A DNA stretch of 41,660 nucleotides from Flavobacteriales bacterium (GCA_011525015.1 WTJC01000046.1:33635-75294), one strand, 5' to 3'. Numbered from the stretch's first letter, positions 25,348 to 34,808 are shown. Notes: generated from the sequence alone by a model not told the origin. Numbers and translations: made by a program.

Positions 25348-25368
25348 GAGCCCCAACAAGTGGGGCTC
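25348..25368. other. Second hairpin next to the leftward terminator
   Basis: GAGCCCC (25348-25354) and GGGGCTC (25362-25368) form a perfect 7-base GC-rich stem with a 7-base loop, nine bases from the first hairpin. There is no strong T-tract on either strand. The rest of the 298-base gap between the GNAT start (25243) and the tRNA shows nothing else I can support, apart from a weak -7-like TATATTGC at 25525-25532 ahead of the tRNA. Confidence 0.45.
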
Positions 25369-25541
25369 TATTAATTAGCTGGCACAAAATTAATTATTTT
25401 TTAATCTTGACCTTAGAATCTTTACTTAATTGTAAAATTTCAAGACCGGCAGAAGGCCTGGGCTTTAAAAAGTAGACCCTGAATTTTCAACAAAAATTAC
25501 CAAGTGCGAATGCCTGCTATTTACTATATTGCACCCTCTTT

Positions 25542-25615
25542 GGGGGATTAGCTCAGTTGGCTAGAGCGCTTGCCTGGCAGGCAAGAGGCCACCGGTTCGA
25601 ATCCGGTATTCTCCA
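25542..25615 (+). tRNA. tRNA-Ala (anticodon GGC)
   Basis: A full 74-base cloverleaf: acceptor GGGGGAT/ATTCTCC, D-arm GCTC/GAGC, anticodon arm CTTGC/GCAAG around CTGGCAG, T-arm ACCGG/CCGGT with TTCGAAT, discriminator A. The anticodon GGC is at 25576-25578. Acceptor pair 3-70 is G-U, the classic identity element of alanine tRNA. CCA is not encoded and must be added. It is a lone tRNA followed by its own terminator. Confidence 0.96.
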
Positions 25616-25623
25616 CAAACAAT

Positions 25624-25656
25624 AAAGTCTTGAGCAGCAATGCTTGAGACTTTTTT
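25624..25656 (+). terminator. Terminator of the tRNA-Ala gene
   Basis: AAGTCTTGAGCA (25625-25636) pairs with TGCTTGAGACTT (25641-25652) over loop GCAA, with two tandem G-T pairs, ending in six T (25651-25656). The T-tract overlaps the stop codon of the convergent gamma-glutamyltransferase gene (25655-25657). Confidence 0.75.
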
Positions 25657-27349
25657 AATAGCCTGCAGCTTGTCCGTCTTTTCTGCTTTCAGAGGCTCCG
25701 TGGTAAACACCATTTTCTTTATCCCACATAATGGCTTGGTAACCGCCAAAGACACCTCTTGCGTAGCCGACTTTGTGTCCTTTATCCATCAGACCTCGCA
25801 CGGTAGTATACGGAATGCCAGATTCAATTCGAATCAGCCCCGTATTTTCTGTCACCCTTCCCATTGGACTGGCGCCACCGGAGTGATCCCAACGAGGAGC
25901 ATCTCCAGCCTCTTGTAAGTTCATTCCAAAGTCGACCAGATTCATAACTATTTGTGTATGGCCCATGGGTTGAAAATCTCCTCCCATGACTCCAAAGCTC
26001 ACCCAAGGTTGACCGTCTTTGGTAATAAAGGCGGGAATGATGGTGTGAAATGGACGTTTGTTTGGTTCAAAGGTGTTGGCTTGGTCGGGTTGTAGACTGA
26101 ATAACTCGCCGCGATCTTGTAACATAAATCCAAGTTCTGGCGGAGCCATTCCTGAGCCCATACCTCTATAATTACTTTGAATTAAAGAAATCATTGTACC
26201 TGATTTATCAGCAACAGTCATATAAATGGTTTCTCCTGCAGAGATTTGACCTGCCTCATAGGTGGCTGCACGATCTCCGATTTGAGCTCTGCGTTTATCA
26301 GCGTATGCTGGATCTAACAATTCCTCTACAGGAACATCGTAAAAATCCATGTCTGCATAGTATTTGGCCCTATCTTCAAAGGCTAATTTTTTGGCTTCTG
26401 TAAAGAGGTGCAAATGCTCTGCACTTCCAAAAGGGATGTTTGAAAAGTCAAATCCGTCCAAGATTTGTAGCATTTGAAGGGCAGCCATTCCTTGTCCATT
26501 AGGAGGCAATTCCCAAACGTCGTATCCTCTGTAATTAACTGAAACGGGCTCTACCCATTCAGACTTGTGATTGGCCAAGTCTTTTTTAGAGAGAAAACCT
26601 CCCTGTTCTTTAAAAAAGGCATCAATGGTCTTTGCAATTTTTCCTTTGTAAAAAGCATCTCTTCCTTTTTCGGCTATGAGTTTATAGGTGTTTGCCAGGT
26701 ATGGATTTTTATAAATCTCACCTTCTTTGGGCAGTTTTCCGCCATTTTGATCGATATAGGTTTCTTTGATATTCGGAAATCCCTTGGATTGAAAAAAGGG
26801 TACGGTGCGATTCAGATACCAGGCGATAAGCTCGGTAAGCGGGAATCCATTCTCGGCATAAGCGATTGCTGGAGCCAAGATTTCAGTCATGGGTTTCGAT
26901 CCAAATTTTGAATGCAGTTCAAACCAACCGTCTACAGCACCTGGAACACTTACGGGTAGGGGTCCGTGGGATGGAATTTTACTCATCCCATTTTCTTTGA
27001 AATAGTCTAAAGTAAGGGCTGAGGGCGAACGTCCGCTAGCATTTAACCCGTGCAATTTTTGTGATTTTGAATCCCAGATAATGGCAAAAAGGTCACCTCC
27101 GATTCCGCAACCAGTGGGTTCCATAAGGCCTAAAGCGGCATTGGCTGCAATGGCTGCATCAATGGCATTTCCGCCATTTTTTAAAACGTCTAATCCAATT
27201 TGGGTCGCCAAGGGATGACTTGTGGCCACCATTCCGTTTTGGGCGAGAACCTCTGATCGCGTGGCAAACAATTCACCGGTTATGCGGTCCTGAGCAGCAG
27301 TAAAGGGTATGATACCTGCTAAAAGAAGTCCGAGAATATTCTTTTTCAT
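25655..27349 (-). CDS. ggt: Gamma-glutamyltransferase / glutathione hydrolase
   Basis: 564 residues with a signal peptide (MKKNILGLLLAGIIPFTAA), so it acts in the periplasm. It transfers or hydrolyses gamma-glutamyl groups, typically of glutathione. The precursor is self-cleaved at a Thr that begins the small subunit; here that is the Thr in GETIYMTVADKSG. Further family motifs are GMVATSHPLATQIGLDVLKNGGNAIDAAIA near the start, PTGCGIGGDLFAI, and SNYRGMGSGM. It starts 2 bases after the stop of the Asp-box propeller gene, so the two are probably one transcript. Confidence 0.93.
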   Translation of the reverse strand: MKKNILGLLLAGIIPFTAAQDRITGELFATRSEVLAQNGMVATSHPLATQIGLDVLKNGGNAIDAAIAANAALGLMEPTGCGIGGDLFAIIWDSKSQKLHGLNASGRSPSALTLDYFKENGMSKIPSHGPLPVSVPGAVDGWFELHSKFGSKPMTEILAPAIAYAENGFPLTELIAWYLNRTVPFFQSKGFPNIKETYIDQNGGKLPKEGEIYKNPYLANTYKLIAEKGRDAFYKGKIAKTIDAFFKEQGGFLSKKDLANHKSEWVEPVSVNYRGYDVWELPPNGQGMAALQMLQILDGFDFSNIPFGSAEHLHLFTEAKKLAFEDRAKYYADMDFYDVPVEELLDPAYADKRRAQIGDRAATYEAGQISAGETIYMTVADKSGTMISLIQSNYRGMGSGMAPPELGFMLQDRGELFSLQPDQANTFEPNKRPFHTIIPAFITKDGQPWVSFGVMGGDFQPMGHTQIVMNLVDFGMNLQEAGDAPRWDHSGGASPMGRVTENTGLIRIESGIPYTTVRGLMDKGHKVGYARGVFGGYQAIMWDKENGVYHGASESRKDGQAAGY

Positions 27350-27351
27350 AG

Positions 27352-30300
27352 TTATGGATTTTTTGATGAAATCATTTCAATTTGAGCGGCTGAAACCATA
27401 TCATTTAATTTGGCTACGGACTCACTCATGAGTTTGTCAAGTGCTGTGAGCTCTGTTTGAAGCTCTGCCGAAATCTCCTTAAAAAAGGCTTGGGCCTGAT
27501 CGGTTGGAGGATAATCTCCTCGTTGAGAATCGGCAAGTAAAAAGGCGATGCGGTTGTTAATACGGATTCCGTAATTCAAAGGATCTTGTCTACTTTGATT
27601 TTTGGTCATATGAATGTTGTTTTCGATACGACTTAAGTCCTTTTCGAAACTGCTGATATAAGCCAAAAGGTCTGAATTATTTTGTGCTTTTTGTTTGAGG
27701 TAATCCAGGTCTTTTTGAACCCGGCGAATCTCGATTATGGCATTGTTTGCTCGGCTTACTTCATCCCTTACGCTTATTAAGAAATCGAATTGCGCCTTGT
27801 AATCTTCATCGGTGTTGGAGAGTCTAGGATCTTTGACTATTTGAAGGGCTTGTTCGACAACCTCTCCGTTGTAATTTAGTCGAATCGTGTACTCTCCTGG
27901 GACAGCCTTAGGCCCCACATTTGGGGAAGAGTAAAAGACCATTCCCTTAAATGCTTGAAAACCTGGATATCTCATATTCCATACCATTTTGTTTGAACCT
28001 GATTTCACTTTTAAGGGGATATCTGCATTAGGATTTAAGCGATTAGCCTTGGCTTTGTTTGAAAAACGCTGAATGAGCTCACCGCCTTTTTCTCTAATCT
28101 CAATACTGACCTTATCGTCTTCTTTGAGGTCTTTGATGTAGTAATTTAAAATGGCGCCATTGGGATGGTTTTCTCCAACCAATTTATAATTGGTGCGTCC
28201 CCAACTGCCTGACTGTTGCATGCGATAAGCTTGGTCGGGTTTGTAAAGATGAAAAGAGGCATTCTCTAAATCTTTGCTCAATTGATGAAGCGGGGTGAGG
28301 TCATCAATCATCCAAAAACTACGACCATGTGTGGCAGCGATTAAATCATTGTCTCGAACGTGAAGGTCTCGAATAGCGGTGATAGGAAGATTCAGTTGAA
28401 ATGAATTCCAACTTTTTCCGTCGTCAAAAGAAACATACATACCCCATTCGGTTCCTGCGTATAGCAATCCTTCTCGACTAAGGTCTGAACGTATAGCTCT
28501 GGTGTAATGATTTGACGGAATGCCTGTGGTTATGGTTTCCCAGGTCTTGCCGTAATCTGTGGTTTTGTACAAATAGGGGGTGTAGTCACCGAACTTGTAT
28601 GAGGTGGCTGCAACATAAGCCGTTCCCTTATGAAAAGGACTGGGGTCAATGCAGTTGATCATATTCAATTTTGGACTCATTGAAGCAGGGGGCGTAACAT
28701 TTTCCCATGATTCTCCATTGTTTTTACTAACGTGAATTAATCCATCATCACTTCCGACCCAGATCACTCCCTCTTCAAGAGGAGATTCATTTATGGCAAA
28801 TAAATTAGAGTAAAATTCAGCTCCTGTATTGTCTTGTGTTATGGGTCCTCCTGAAGATTTGATGGTCTCGGGAATAGCTCTAGTCAAATCTGGTGAAATG
28901 GTTTTCCAAGTTTGTCCTCCATTGGTGGTTTGATGCAAGTAGTTGGAGCCGGCGTACAATTTGTTCGAATCGTGAATACTAAACTTTACAGGAAAATTCC
29001 AGTTGAAACGATACTTCATGACTTCTGCTCCTGAACCTGCAGGATTGTCGGGCCAAACATTGACTGAACGGGTTTGATCTGTACTGTGGTCCTTACGCAT
29101 CATATAGCCCTTGTAGGTTCCGCCATAAACGATGTCATTGTTATTTGGGTCAGGCGCTAAATGGGCGCTCTCACCTCCAGCGGTGGACTCCCAGTCGCTC
29201 TCACCTATACTTGAGCCCGATGTTCTGTGGGCGATTCTAATGGTACTGTTATCTTGTTGAGCCCCGTATATACGATAGGGAAAAGCATTGTCGGTAGTGA
29301 CTCTATAAAACTGTGCAGTGGGCTGGTTGTGATAGGTGGTCCAATTGTTTCCACTGTCGTTAGAAATTTGTGCTCCGCCGTCGTCGGCAATTGCCAATCG
29401 ATTATTGTTGTTGGGATCTATCCATAAGTCGTGGTGATCACCGTGAGGGGCATTTTTTAGGGTAAATGTTCTACCTCCATCTGTTGAAACACCATAGCTC
29501 ACATTCATCACATAGACCTTTTCTTTGTTTTGGGTGTCTGCATAAATTCTACTGTAATACCAGGCTCTTTGACGTAAGGCCCTATTTTCATTTACTTTTT
29601 GCCAGCTTTGCCCGGCATCGTCTGATCTAAAAACGCCTCCATTTGCGGCTTCAATAATGGCCCATACTCGATTGGAATCCACAGGCGAGACGGTGATTCC
29701 GACAATCCCCCAAGGCCCTTTAGGTAGACCAGAATGGGTAGAGATATCGGTCCAGGTATCCCCTCCATCAAAACTTTTAAAGAGCTTACTTCCAGGGCCA
29801 CCACTGTCCATACGATAACCATTTCGTTTCATCTCCCATGTTGCGGCGTACATTATTCGTGCATTGTTTGGATCTAAGACCAAATCACCTGCACCTGCTT
29901 TGTCGCTTTCGTAGAGTATTTTTTCCCAGTTTTGCCCCCCGTCTTTGGAGCGATAAACGCCTCTTGTTTCATTGGGCTTCCACAGGTTTCCAATTGCGGC
30001 AACATATACTAAATCAGGGTTTTCAGGGTGAATTCTAATTCTTGAGATGTGCTCAGAATCGTTTAATCCGATAAAATTCCAAGTTTTTCCTGCGTCTAAG
30101 CTTTTCCACAAGCCTTTTCCTGAAGAAACATTTCCTCTCAAGGTCTGCTCTCCTTCTCCGACATAGATGATATTCGGATCTGATTCTGAAACGGCTACGG
30201 CACCAATGGAACCTCCAAAATAGCCATCAGAGATGCAAAACCAAGTGTTTCCCGCATCTTCTGTTTTCCAGACTCCTCCGCCGGCAGTGCCCATATAATA

Positions 30301-30504
30301 GACATTAGGATTGTTTAGTACTCCTGTTACTGTTCCTGCTCGACCTCCACGAAATGGCCCTACGAGCCTCCACTCCATGGCGTTGTAATAGTCTTCAGCG
30401 TAAGAGACTTGCGCTTGTTTCTTGTTTTTTTTGCGTTGTGCATTGACTTCTGTAGTTTGAAATCCGAGCAGGCAAAATGCGAATAGAAAAAGGTATGGCT
30501 TCAT
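27352..30504 (-). CDS. Large secreted Asp-box (BNR/sortilin-like) beta-propeller protein
   Basis: 1050 residues from the ATG at 30504 (MKPYLFLFAFCLLGF, a signal peptide); the upstream alternative start breaks it. The protein carries at least ten Asp-box motifs of the S/T-x-D-x-G-x-x-W type, for example KTEDAGNTWF, KSLDAGKTWN, RSKDGGQNWE, KSFDGGDTWT, RSDDAGQSWQ, KTTDYGKTWE and VSFDDGKSWN. They form tandem propellers like those of Vps10/sortilin and some glycosidases. The last 250 residues are a beta domain and then a helical stretch. Databases often label such proteins glycosyl hydrolase; I see no proof of catalysis and would not assert it. Precedes ggt by 2 bases. Confidence 0.88.
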   Translation of the reverse strand: MKPYLFLFAFCLLGFQTTEVNAQRKKNKKQAQVSYAEDYYNAMEWRLVGPFRGGRAGTVTGVLNNPNVYYMGTAGGGVWKTEDAGNTWFCISDGYFGGSIGAVAVSESDPNIIYVGEGEQTLRGNVSSGKGLWKSLDAGKTWNFIGLNDSEHISRIRIHPENPDLVYVAAIGNLWKPNETRGVYRSKDGGQNWEKILYESDKAGAGDLVLDPNNARIMYAATWEMKRNGYRMDSGGPGSKLFKSFDGGDTWTDISTHSGLPKGPWGIVGITVSPVDSNRVWAIIEAANGGVFRSDDAGQSWQKVNENRALRQRAWYYSRIYADTQNKEKVYVMNVSYGVSTDGGRTFTLKNAPHGDHHDLWIDPNNNNRLAIADDGGAQISNDSGNNWTTYHNQPTAQFYRVTTDNAFPYRIYGAQQDNSTIRIAHRTSGSSIGESDWESTAGGESAHLAPDPNNNDIVYGGTYKGYMMRKDHSTDQTRSVNVWPDNPAGSGAEVMKYRFNWNFPVKFSIHDSNKLYAGSNYLHQTTNGGQTWKTISPDLTRAIPETIKSSGGPITQDNTGAEFYSNLFAINESPLEEGVIWVGSDDGLIHVSKNNGESWENVTPPASMSPKLNMINCIDPSPFHKGTAYVAATSYKFGDYTPYLYKTTDYGKTWETITTGIPSNHYTRAIRSDLSREGLLYAGTEWGMYVSFDDGKSWNSFQLNLPITAIRDLHVRDNDLIAATHGRSFWMIDDLTPLHQLSKDLENASFHLYKPDQAYRMQQSGSWGRTNYKLVGENHPNGAILNYYIKDLKEDDKVSIEIREKGGELIQRFSNKAKANRLNPNADIPLKVKSGSNKMVWNMRYPGFQAFKGMVFYSSPNVGPKAVPGEYTIRLNYNGEVVEQALQIVKDPRLSNTDEDYKAQFDFLISVRDEVSRANNAIIEIRRVQKDLDYLKQKAQNNSDLLAYISSFEKDLSRIENNIHMTKNQSRQDPLNYGIRINNRIAFLLADSQRGDYPPTDQAQAFFKEISAELQTELTALDKLMSESVAKLNDMVSAAQIEMISSKNP

Positions 30505-30569
30505 AATTAGTGTTGTTAGTGCTAACAAATTAGTGATAAAAATGAAAAATAAATAGTCCTTTAATGCCC

Positions 30570-33242
30570 TTAGTATTGAGATTCAGTCTTTTGAATGAAT
30601 GGATGTTGAGGGTCTAAAAGTTCTTCGGCAATTTTATGAATCGCCTTCTCAAGCTTCTCAAAATCTGCAGCAGTAAGTGTTGTTCGAGAAGTTTTACTTC
30701 CGGTACTGATCTTTAACGGAAGAAATTCATCAGTTCTCGAGCTTATAATCTGAGCGCTCATCGGCAGTGCACAGGCCGTTTTTTTGTGATACATATAAGC
30801 GTACATCAACAGCTGAAAGGCTTTTTGTTTAGTGGGGAGTAACAATTGATCTTCAAATTCTTCACTTAAACTGAGGTCACTCGCACCGGCTGAACCCGTT
30901 TTGTAATCGATAATATGAATGATTCCTGAAGATTGCTCTACACGGTCAATCGTTCCTTTGAGTTGAATTTCTACTCCATTGTTTGAGCCTAAGGCAATGC
31001 TTAATTTTTCTTCTAAGCCAAGTAGAATTGGCTCTTCATGAACAAGGCGTTTCTTATCGAGTTCGATTAATTGCGTCAAGTACTTAAGTAATACATTACG
31101 AACGAGTATTCCTTTTCCTTTGGAAAATTCAAAACCCTTTGCTTCTTCATCACAGGCCTCATCTAAGTACTGTGCTAACTCCTTTGTGGGCTTTGTCAGA
31201 CTTTCAGGAGTCAAGCGGCTGTTTAGTAGCGGCTGGTAGGTCTTTTCCACAGCAAGGTGCAGCAAGGTTCCGAATAGATTGGCTGGAATGTGGTCTTCTA
31301 TTTTTTCTGTCTCTTTAACGCCGACCAGGTATTTTTTGTAATAGTTGAGCGGATCTTTGATGTAAGTGCTCAAGGCGCTTGGGGAGACGCCTCTCTTCAA
31401 ATGCGCCCTAATTTCGTCAATGATTGGGGTCGTTTTTTGAATTTCAAAATGGGAGTGGTCTACGCTGCCGAGTTTGAGAAAAGACGCTTCCTCTCGCACT
31501 AAGTGTTTGTAGTGCGGATCGTTCTTGAGCTGATAGATAAATCGACTCGGCTCACCTCCTTCTAAAACCTCTGCTTCGGTGTTGTAGATGAGGTGTACTT
31601 TTTTTGCGCTATCAATGAGTCGGTAGAAATGATAGGTGAAGATGGCATCTTTTTCTTTGAAGGTCGGAAGACCAAATTGTTTTTTTACTTCGAAATTGAT
31701 AAAGCCAGAGGTTGTTTTTCCCTTGGGTAAAAATCCTTCATTTAAACTGCTGACTAACACCTCTTCGAAGTGTAGATTTCGACTTTCTAATATTCCCATA
31801 ATCTGAAAATCTTCGAAGGGGTTGGAGATAAAATCAATCTTTTCAAGCAGAATAACTTCCTTGAGCAAGATGGCAAGAGCGTCGAGATCAGCTTCTAGAA
31901 ACGAATGTCTTTGAATGAGTTTATCCAATTGCTCGAAAACACTTTCAAACAATTCCTTTTGTGGAGCAGCTAAGTGCGCACACAGGGCATGTAAGTTTTT
32001 AACGGCTTCGGTGGCTGTTGTTGGAAGGGCTATAAGTTTCCCAAAGCTTTTTGAGAAACCGTTTATTTCTTCAAAGCTGAGGTAAGGATATTGTCGGCTA
32101 ATCGCGTAATCTAAAAGTGATTTTAGCTGATAATGCTCATCGATTAGCGGATGCTTAATTAGCGGAAGAATTAAGTGTAATGCGTATTTAGAATGGTCTT
32201 TGGTCTTTCGAAGGAGCTGCACGTAATTTACAGACAGCTCTACAAACAGTTCCAAACTCAAGGGTTGGCCTAGAGTGACGTTTACCCCAGAGAGTGAATC
32301 AAAGTCAATGGCGTGAATGAGATAATCTAATAATTTTTCATCCGACAGTATTAATGCTTTGTTTTTTGTGTGGGATGGATTTTTAATTAAGGAAGCTATT
32401 AATTGGCTTTGCCCCTGATTTTTAGCAGCGCCGTGGAGTGTGATTTGCGCTGTTGATTTAATTGTATTGAATGTTGGAGCTATTTTTTTGCTTTTGAGAA
32501 ACCCCCATTCTTGAAGGTACTGTCTAATGAAAAAAGAGGCGTCGTGAAGGGGGTCTTCGAGCAACACCGTATTAATATCCCAAAATATATAGTTGTCGGG
32601 TCGGTTTACAATCTGCTTTACGATGTTTTGTTCTATGGTGCTAAAGGCGTTAAATCCAGCAAAGACATAATTATTTGAACTGTTGTTGAGATAGGACTCT
32701 AAATTTTTATAAGCCTCTTGAAAATAATGCCCTTGATAGGCTTTTTTTTCACTGTACATCTGTTTTTTGAGAAAGCCATATATGGCCTTAAGTTGCTGGA
32801 GAAACTTTTGATGAGATGCAATAAATTCGCTGCGTTCCCCTTCAGAAAACCTAAGGTTTATAGCATTGAGGTCGAGGAGTTGTTCAAACAAGCGTTCTGC
32901 CTGTGAGGTGTATAAATCGATTTCATTGAAATCTTGTAGCGCAGCTTTTGACCAAGCGTAGAAGTTAGAAAATGACTCTTGGTAGGTGTCGTTTTGTTTT
33001 AAATGTTGGTAGATGATACTACTGGCCTCAAAATGATCTAATTTCTCATATCCGCTTATTTCACGAAACAACTCATCTATCGTTTTGGCCTGTATGCTAA
33101 AGACGGGTTTTTGGTAGAATAGTGCTACTTCTCTTTCAAACCAACGTATACTTCTTTGGCTGGGCATTATGAAGGTAAAACCCTCAAGACCGCCATAGAT
33201 CCTATCGATTTCTTTAATTAAACTGCGTTGAAAATTGGACAT
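30570..33242 (-). CDS. addB: AddB-like PD-(D/E)XK nuclease/helicase-fold protein
   Basis: 890 residues. The N-terminus (TFIMPSQRSIRWFEREVALFY) and the middle (VLVSSLNEGFLPKG) resemble the inactivated helicase arm of AddB/RecB-like nucleases. The C-terminal third is a PD-(D/E)XK nuclease: GTIDRVE, IHIIDYKTG and QLLMYAYMYH supply the Asp, Asp-x-Lys and Gln motifs. No Walker A loop and no four-cysteine iron-sulfur signature was seen. With the AddA-like gene at 36683-39718 it should form a double-strand-break resection enzyme. The ATG at 33242 lies directly after a strong terminator T-tract (see findings). The symbol is by analogy. Confidence 0.83.
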   Translation of the reverse strand: MSNFQRSLIKEIDRIYGGLEGFTFIMPSQRSIRWFEREVALFYQKPVFSIQAKTIDELFREISGYEKLDHFEASSIIYQHLKQNDTYQESFSNFYAWSKAALQDFNEIDLYTSQAERLFEQLLDLNAINLRFSEGERSEFIASHQKFLQQLKAIYGFLKKQMYSEKKAYQGHYFQEAYKNLESYLNNSSNNYVFAGFNAFSTIEQNIVKQIVNRPDNYIFWDINTVLLEDPLHDASFFIRQYLQEWGFLKSKKIAPTFNTIKSTAQITLHGAAKNQGQSQLIASLIKNPSHTKNKALILSDEKLLDYLIHAIDFDSLSGVNVTLGQPLSLELFVELSVNYVQLLRKTKDHSKYALHLILPLIKHPLIDEHYQLKSLLDYAISRQYPYLSFEEINGFSKSFGKLIALPTTATEAVKNLHALCAHLAAPQKELFESVFEQLDKLIQRHSFLEADLDALAILLKEVILLEKIDFISNPFEDFQIMGILESRNLHFEEVLVSSLNEGFLPKGKTTSGFINFEVKKQFGLPTFKEKDAIFTYHFYRLIDSAKKVHLIYNTEAEVLEGGEPSRFIYQLKNDPHYKHLVREEASFLKLGSVDHSHFEIQKTTPIIDEIRAHLKRGVSPSALSTYIKDPLNYYKKYLVGVKETEKIEDHIPANLFGTLLHLAVEKTYQPLLNSRLTPESLTKPTKELAQYLDEACDEEAKGFEFSKGKGILVRNVLLKYLTQLIELDKKRLVHEEPILLGLEEKLSIALGSNNGVEIQLKGTIDRVEQSSGIIHIIDYKTGSAGASDLSLSEEFEDQLLLPTKQKAFQLLMYAYMYHKKTACALPMSAQIISSRTDEFLPLKISTGSKTSRTTLTAADFEKLEKAIHKIAEELLDPQHPFIQKTESQY

Positions 33243-33273
33243 AAAAAAAGCTCTCTATACACTAGAGAGCTTT
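33243..33273 (-). terminator. Strong terminator after ompA-like gene, abutting the addB start
   Basis: AAAGCTCTCTA (33247-33257) and TAGAGAGCTTT (33263-33273) form a perfect 11-base stem with loop TACAC. On the minus strand the T-tract covers 33249-33243 and the next base is the A of the addB ATG. It ends leftward transcription from the OmpA-like gene. Confidence 0.85.
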
Positions 33274-33308
33274 AATTTAAACATTAATTCTTAATGGAGT
33301 CAGAAGTG

Positions 33309-34679
33309 TTAATTTTTCATTGGTTTGATTTCTACTCTTCTGTTTTGGCGTCTGCCATCCATGTACATATTGGTAGCGATAGGATAGCGCTCGCCCATTC
33401 CTTTTGCTACTAAGTTTCGTGCAGGAACTCCGAGCTTCATCAATTTTTTAACAATTGCATCTGCTCTGCGATCCGATAATTTCTGATTGTCTTCGTATGT
33501 TCCTCTACTGTCAGTATGGGCTTCAATAATAAATACTGTTGAAGTGTAGGTTTTAATTTTAGCCGCAATTTCAACCAGTAGTTCTTCTGATTCCGGATAA
33601 AGCTCGAGCCTGTCTACAATAAAGTTTAAACCTTTAGTGAATGATTTCATTGCTGCTTCGTCAGCTGCTCCAAATTCTGGGCATCCACTATTTTCTGCTG
33701 AACCAGCTTCATCAGGACAGTTGTCTACATTGTCGAAGACTCCATCGTTGTCACTGTCTGTTTCTGGACATCCACTGTTTGATGCAGGACCTGGCTTGTA
33801 AGGACACTGATCGCGCTCGTCTTGAACTCCATCTCTGTCTGCATCAGGACAACCTTGTGCAGATTTGCTGCCTGGTTTAGTGGGACATTTATCTTCGTTG
33901 TCGGCAACACCATCACCATCAGCATCGGGACATCCGTTCAAATCTTTTGAGCCTGCAACAGTTGGACACTTATCTTCAGCATCTGGCACTCCGTCATTAT
34001 CGGTATCAGGGCATCCATTAAATTCAGCCTTCCCAGGAACTTCTGGGCATTCATCTTCTTCATCAGGTACGCCGTCGTTGTCTTGATCTTTCTTTTTTGT
34101 TTTTACAATCAACCCTAAATTATGCTGAAAGTAGTTGTTAAAACTCGTACTTGGGTTTTGTTTGTAATCGCTTCTATAAGACAAACCAAATCTTTCAGAA
34201 AACCAGAGATTAAGACCCACTCCAAAATTTAAGTGGCTATAAGCCGTTTGATCGATATTGGTCATTCCAATTCCCATTCCGACAAAAGGATCAATTCTCG
34301 AGGCGTGAAAAGGATTGAAGTTAAAGGTTACGTCTGTATTTATAAATCCTAAATCTAAGTCTGGAATGATGTCGGCATAAACGTACTGGTCGACTTTATT
34401 GAAAGATGTTGAAATTCCTAAGTTGAATCCGAATCCTAAATTTTTGTAGGCCGATAGATAAATCGCACGGTTTGAAAAGTTAAAATCTTTGGAGGTAAAT
34501 AAATCATCTCGAAATGATTCAGAGATAAAGTTTGTCGTTGGTAAAAAGTCGTCATTGGTGACGTGAAAATCAACGATATTAGCTCCGACGGAAACATTCC
34601 ATTCAGAGTCGGTTTGCTGGGCGTATACACCCATTAAACAAAACGAAAAAATAGCAAAGAGGTGTTTTTTAGTAGTCAT
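33309..34679 (-). CDS. OmpA-family protein with N-terminal barrel and thrombospondin type 3 repeats
   Basis: 456 residues. Signal peptide MTTKKHLFAIFSFCLMGVYA, then a beta-barrel-like domain (about 21-195), five calcium-binding TSP3 repeats (about 198-335, motif DxDNDGVPDxxDxCP), a short helix, and an OmpA peptidoglycan-binding domain (about 345-456: IEAHTDSRGTYEDNQKLSDRRADAIVKKL, GMGERYPIA, NRRVEI). It should sit in the outer membrane and clasp the cell wall. The N-terminal domain is clearly similar to the separate barrel gene immediately upstream. It is flanked by strong leftward terminators on both sides, so it is probably a single-gene unit. Confidence 0.93.
   Translation of the reverse strand: MTTKKHLFAIFSFCLMGVYAQQTDSEWNVSVGANIVDFHVTNDDFLPTTNFISESFRDDLFTSKDFNFSNRAIYLSAYKNLGFGFNLGISTSFNKVDQYVYADIIPDLDLGFINTDVTFNFNPFHASRIDPFVGMGIGMTNIDQTAYSHLNFGVGLNLWFSERFGLSYRSDYKQNPSTSFNNYFQHNLGLIVKTKKKDQDNDGVPDEEDECPEVPGKAEFNGCPDTDNDGVPDAEDKCPTVAGSKDLNGCPDADGDGVADNEDKCPTKPGSKSAQGCPDADRDGVQDERDQCPYKPGPASNSGCPETDSDNDGVFDNVDNCPDEAGSAENSGCPEFGAADEAAMKSFTKGLNFIVDRLELYPESEELLVEIAAKIKTYTSTVFIIEAHTDSRGTYEDNQKLSDRRADAIVKKLMKLGVPARNLVAKGMGERYPIATNMYMDGRRQNRRVEIKPMKN
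33675..34088 (-). repeat. Tandem thrombospondin type 3 repeats (coding)
   Basis: About five imperfect units of 26-28 codons inside the OmpA-like gene, each with an Asp-rich loop followed by C-P and G-C-P. The DNA-level repetition is visible (GGACATCC or GGGCATCC recurring). It follows from protein repeats and is not a CRISPR or mobile repeat. Confidence 0.8.
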
Positions 34680-34730
34680 GTCTTGCGATTTAGTGTTGGT
34701 AAAATTAAGTTTTTTCTTACACCAAAACGC

Positions 34731-34784
34731 AAAAACCGGCTTTATATTGCAAAACTCAACTGAGAATTACAGTAATAAAGCCGG
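34731..34784 (-). terminator. Terminator of the small barrel gene
   Basis: CCGGCTTTAT (34736-34745) and ATAAAGCCGG (34775-34784) form a perfect 10-base stem; the 29-base loop contains a small inner stem. On the minus strand five T follow (34735-34731). It separates the barrel gene from the OmpA-like gene. Confidence 0.7.
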
Positions 34785-34808
34785 CTTAAAATATTGTTTT
34801 TAGGCTAT

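Noticed and set aside
30505-30569. Promoter with TAATTTG for the Asp-box protein
   Set aside because: One base short of TAnnTTTG spacing and no -33 element; too weak to list.
33675-34088. Regular DNA repeat that might be a CRISPR or satellite
   Set aside because: The repeat follows coding units of TSP3 protein repeats, in frame, with variable length and no spacers.
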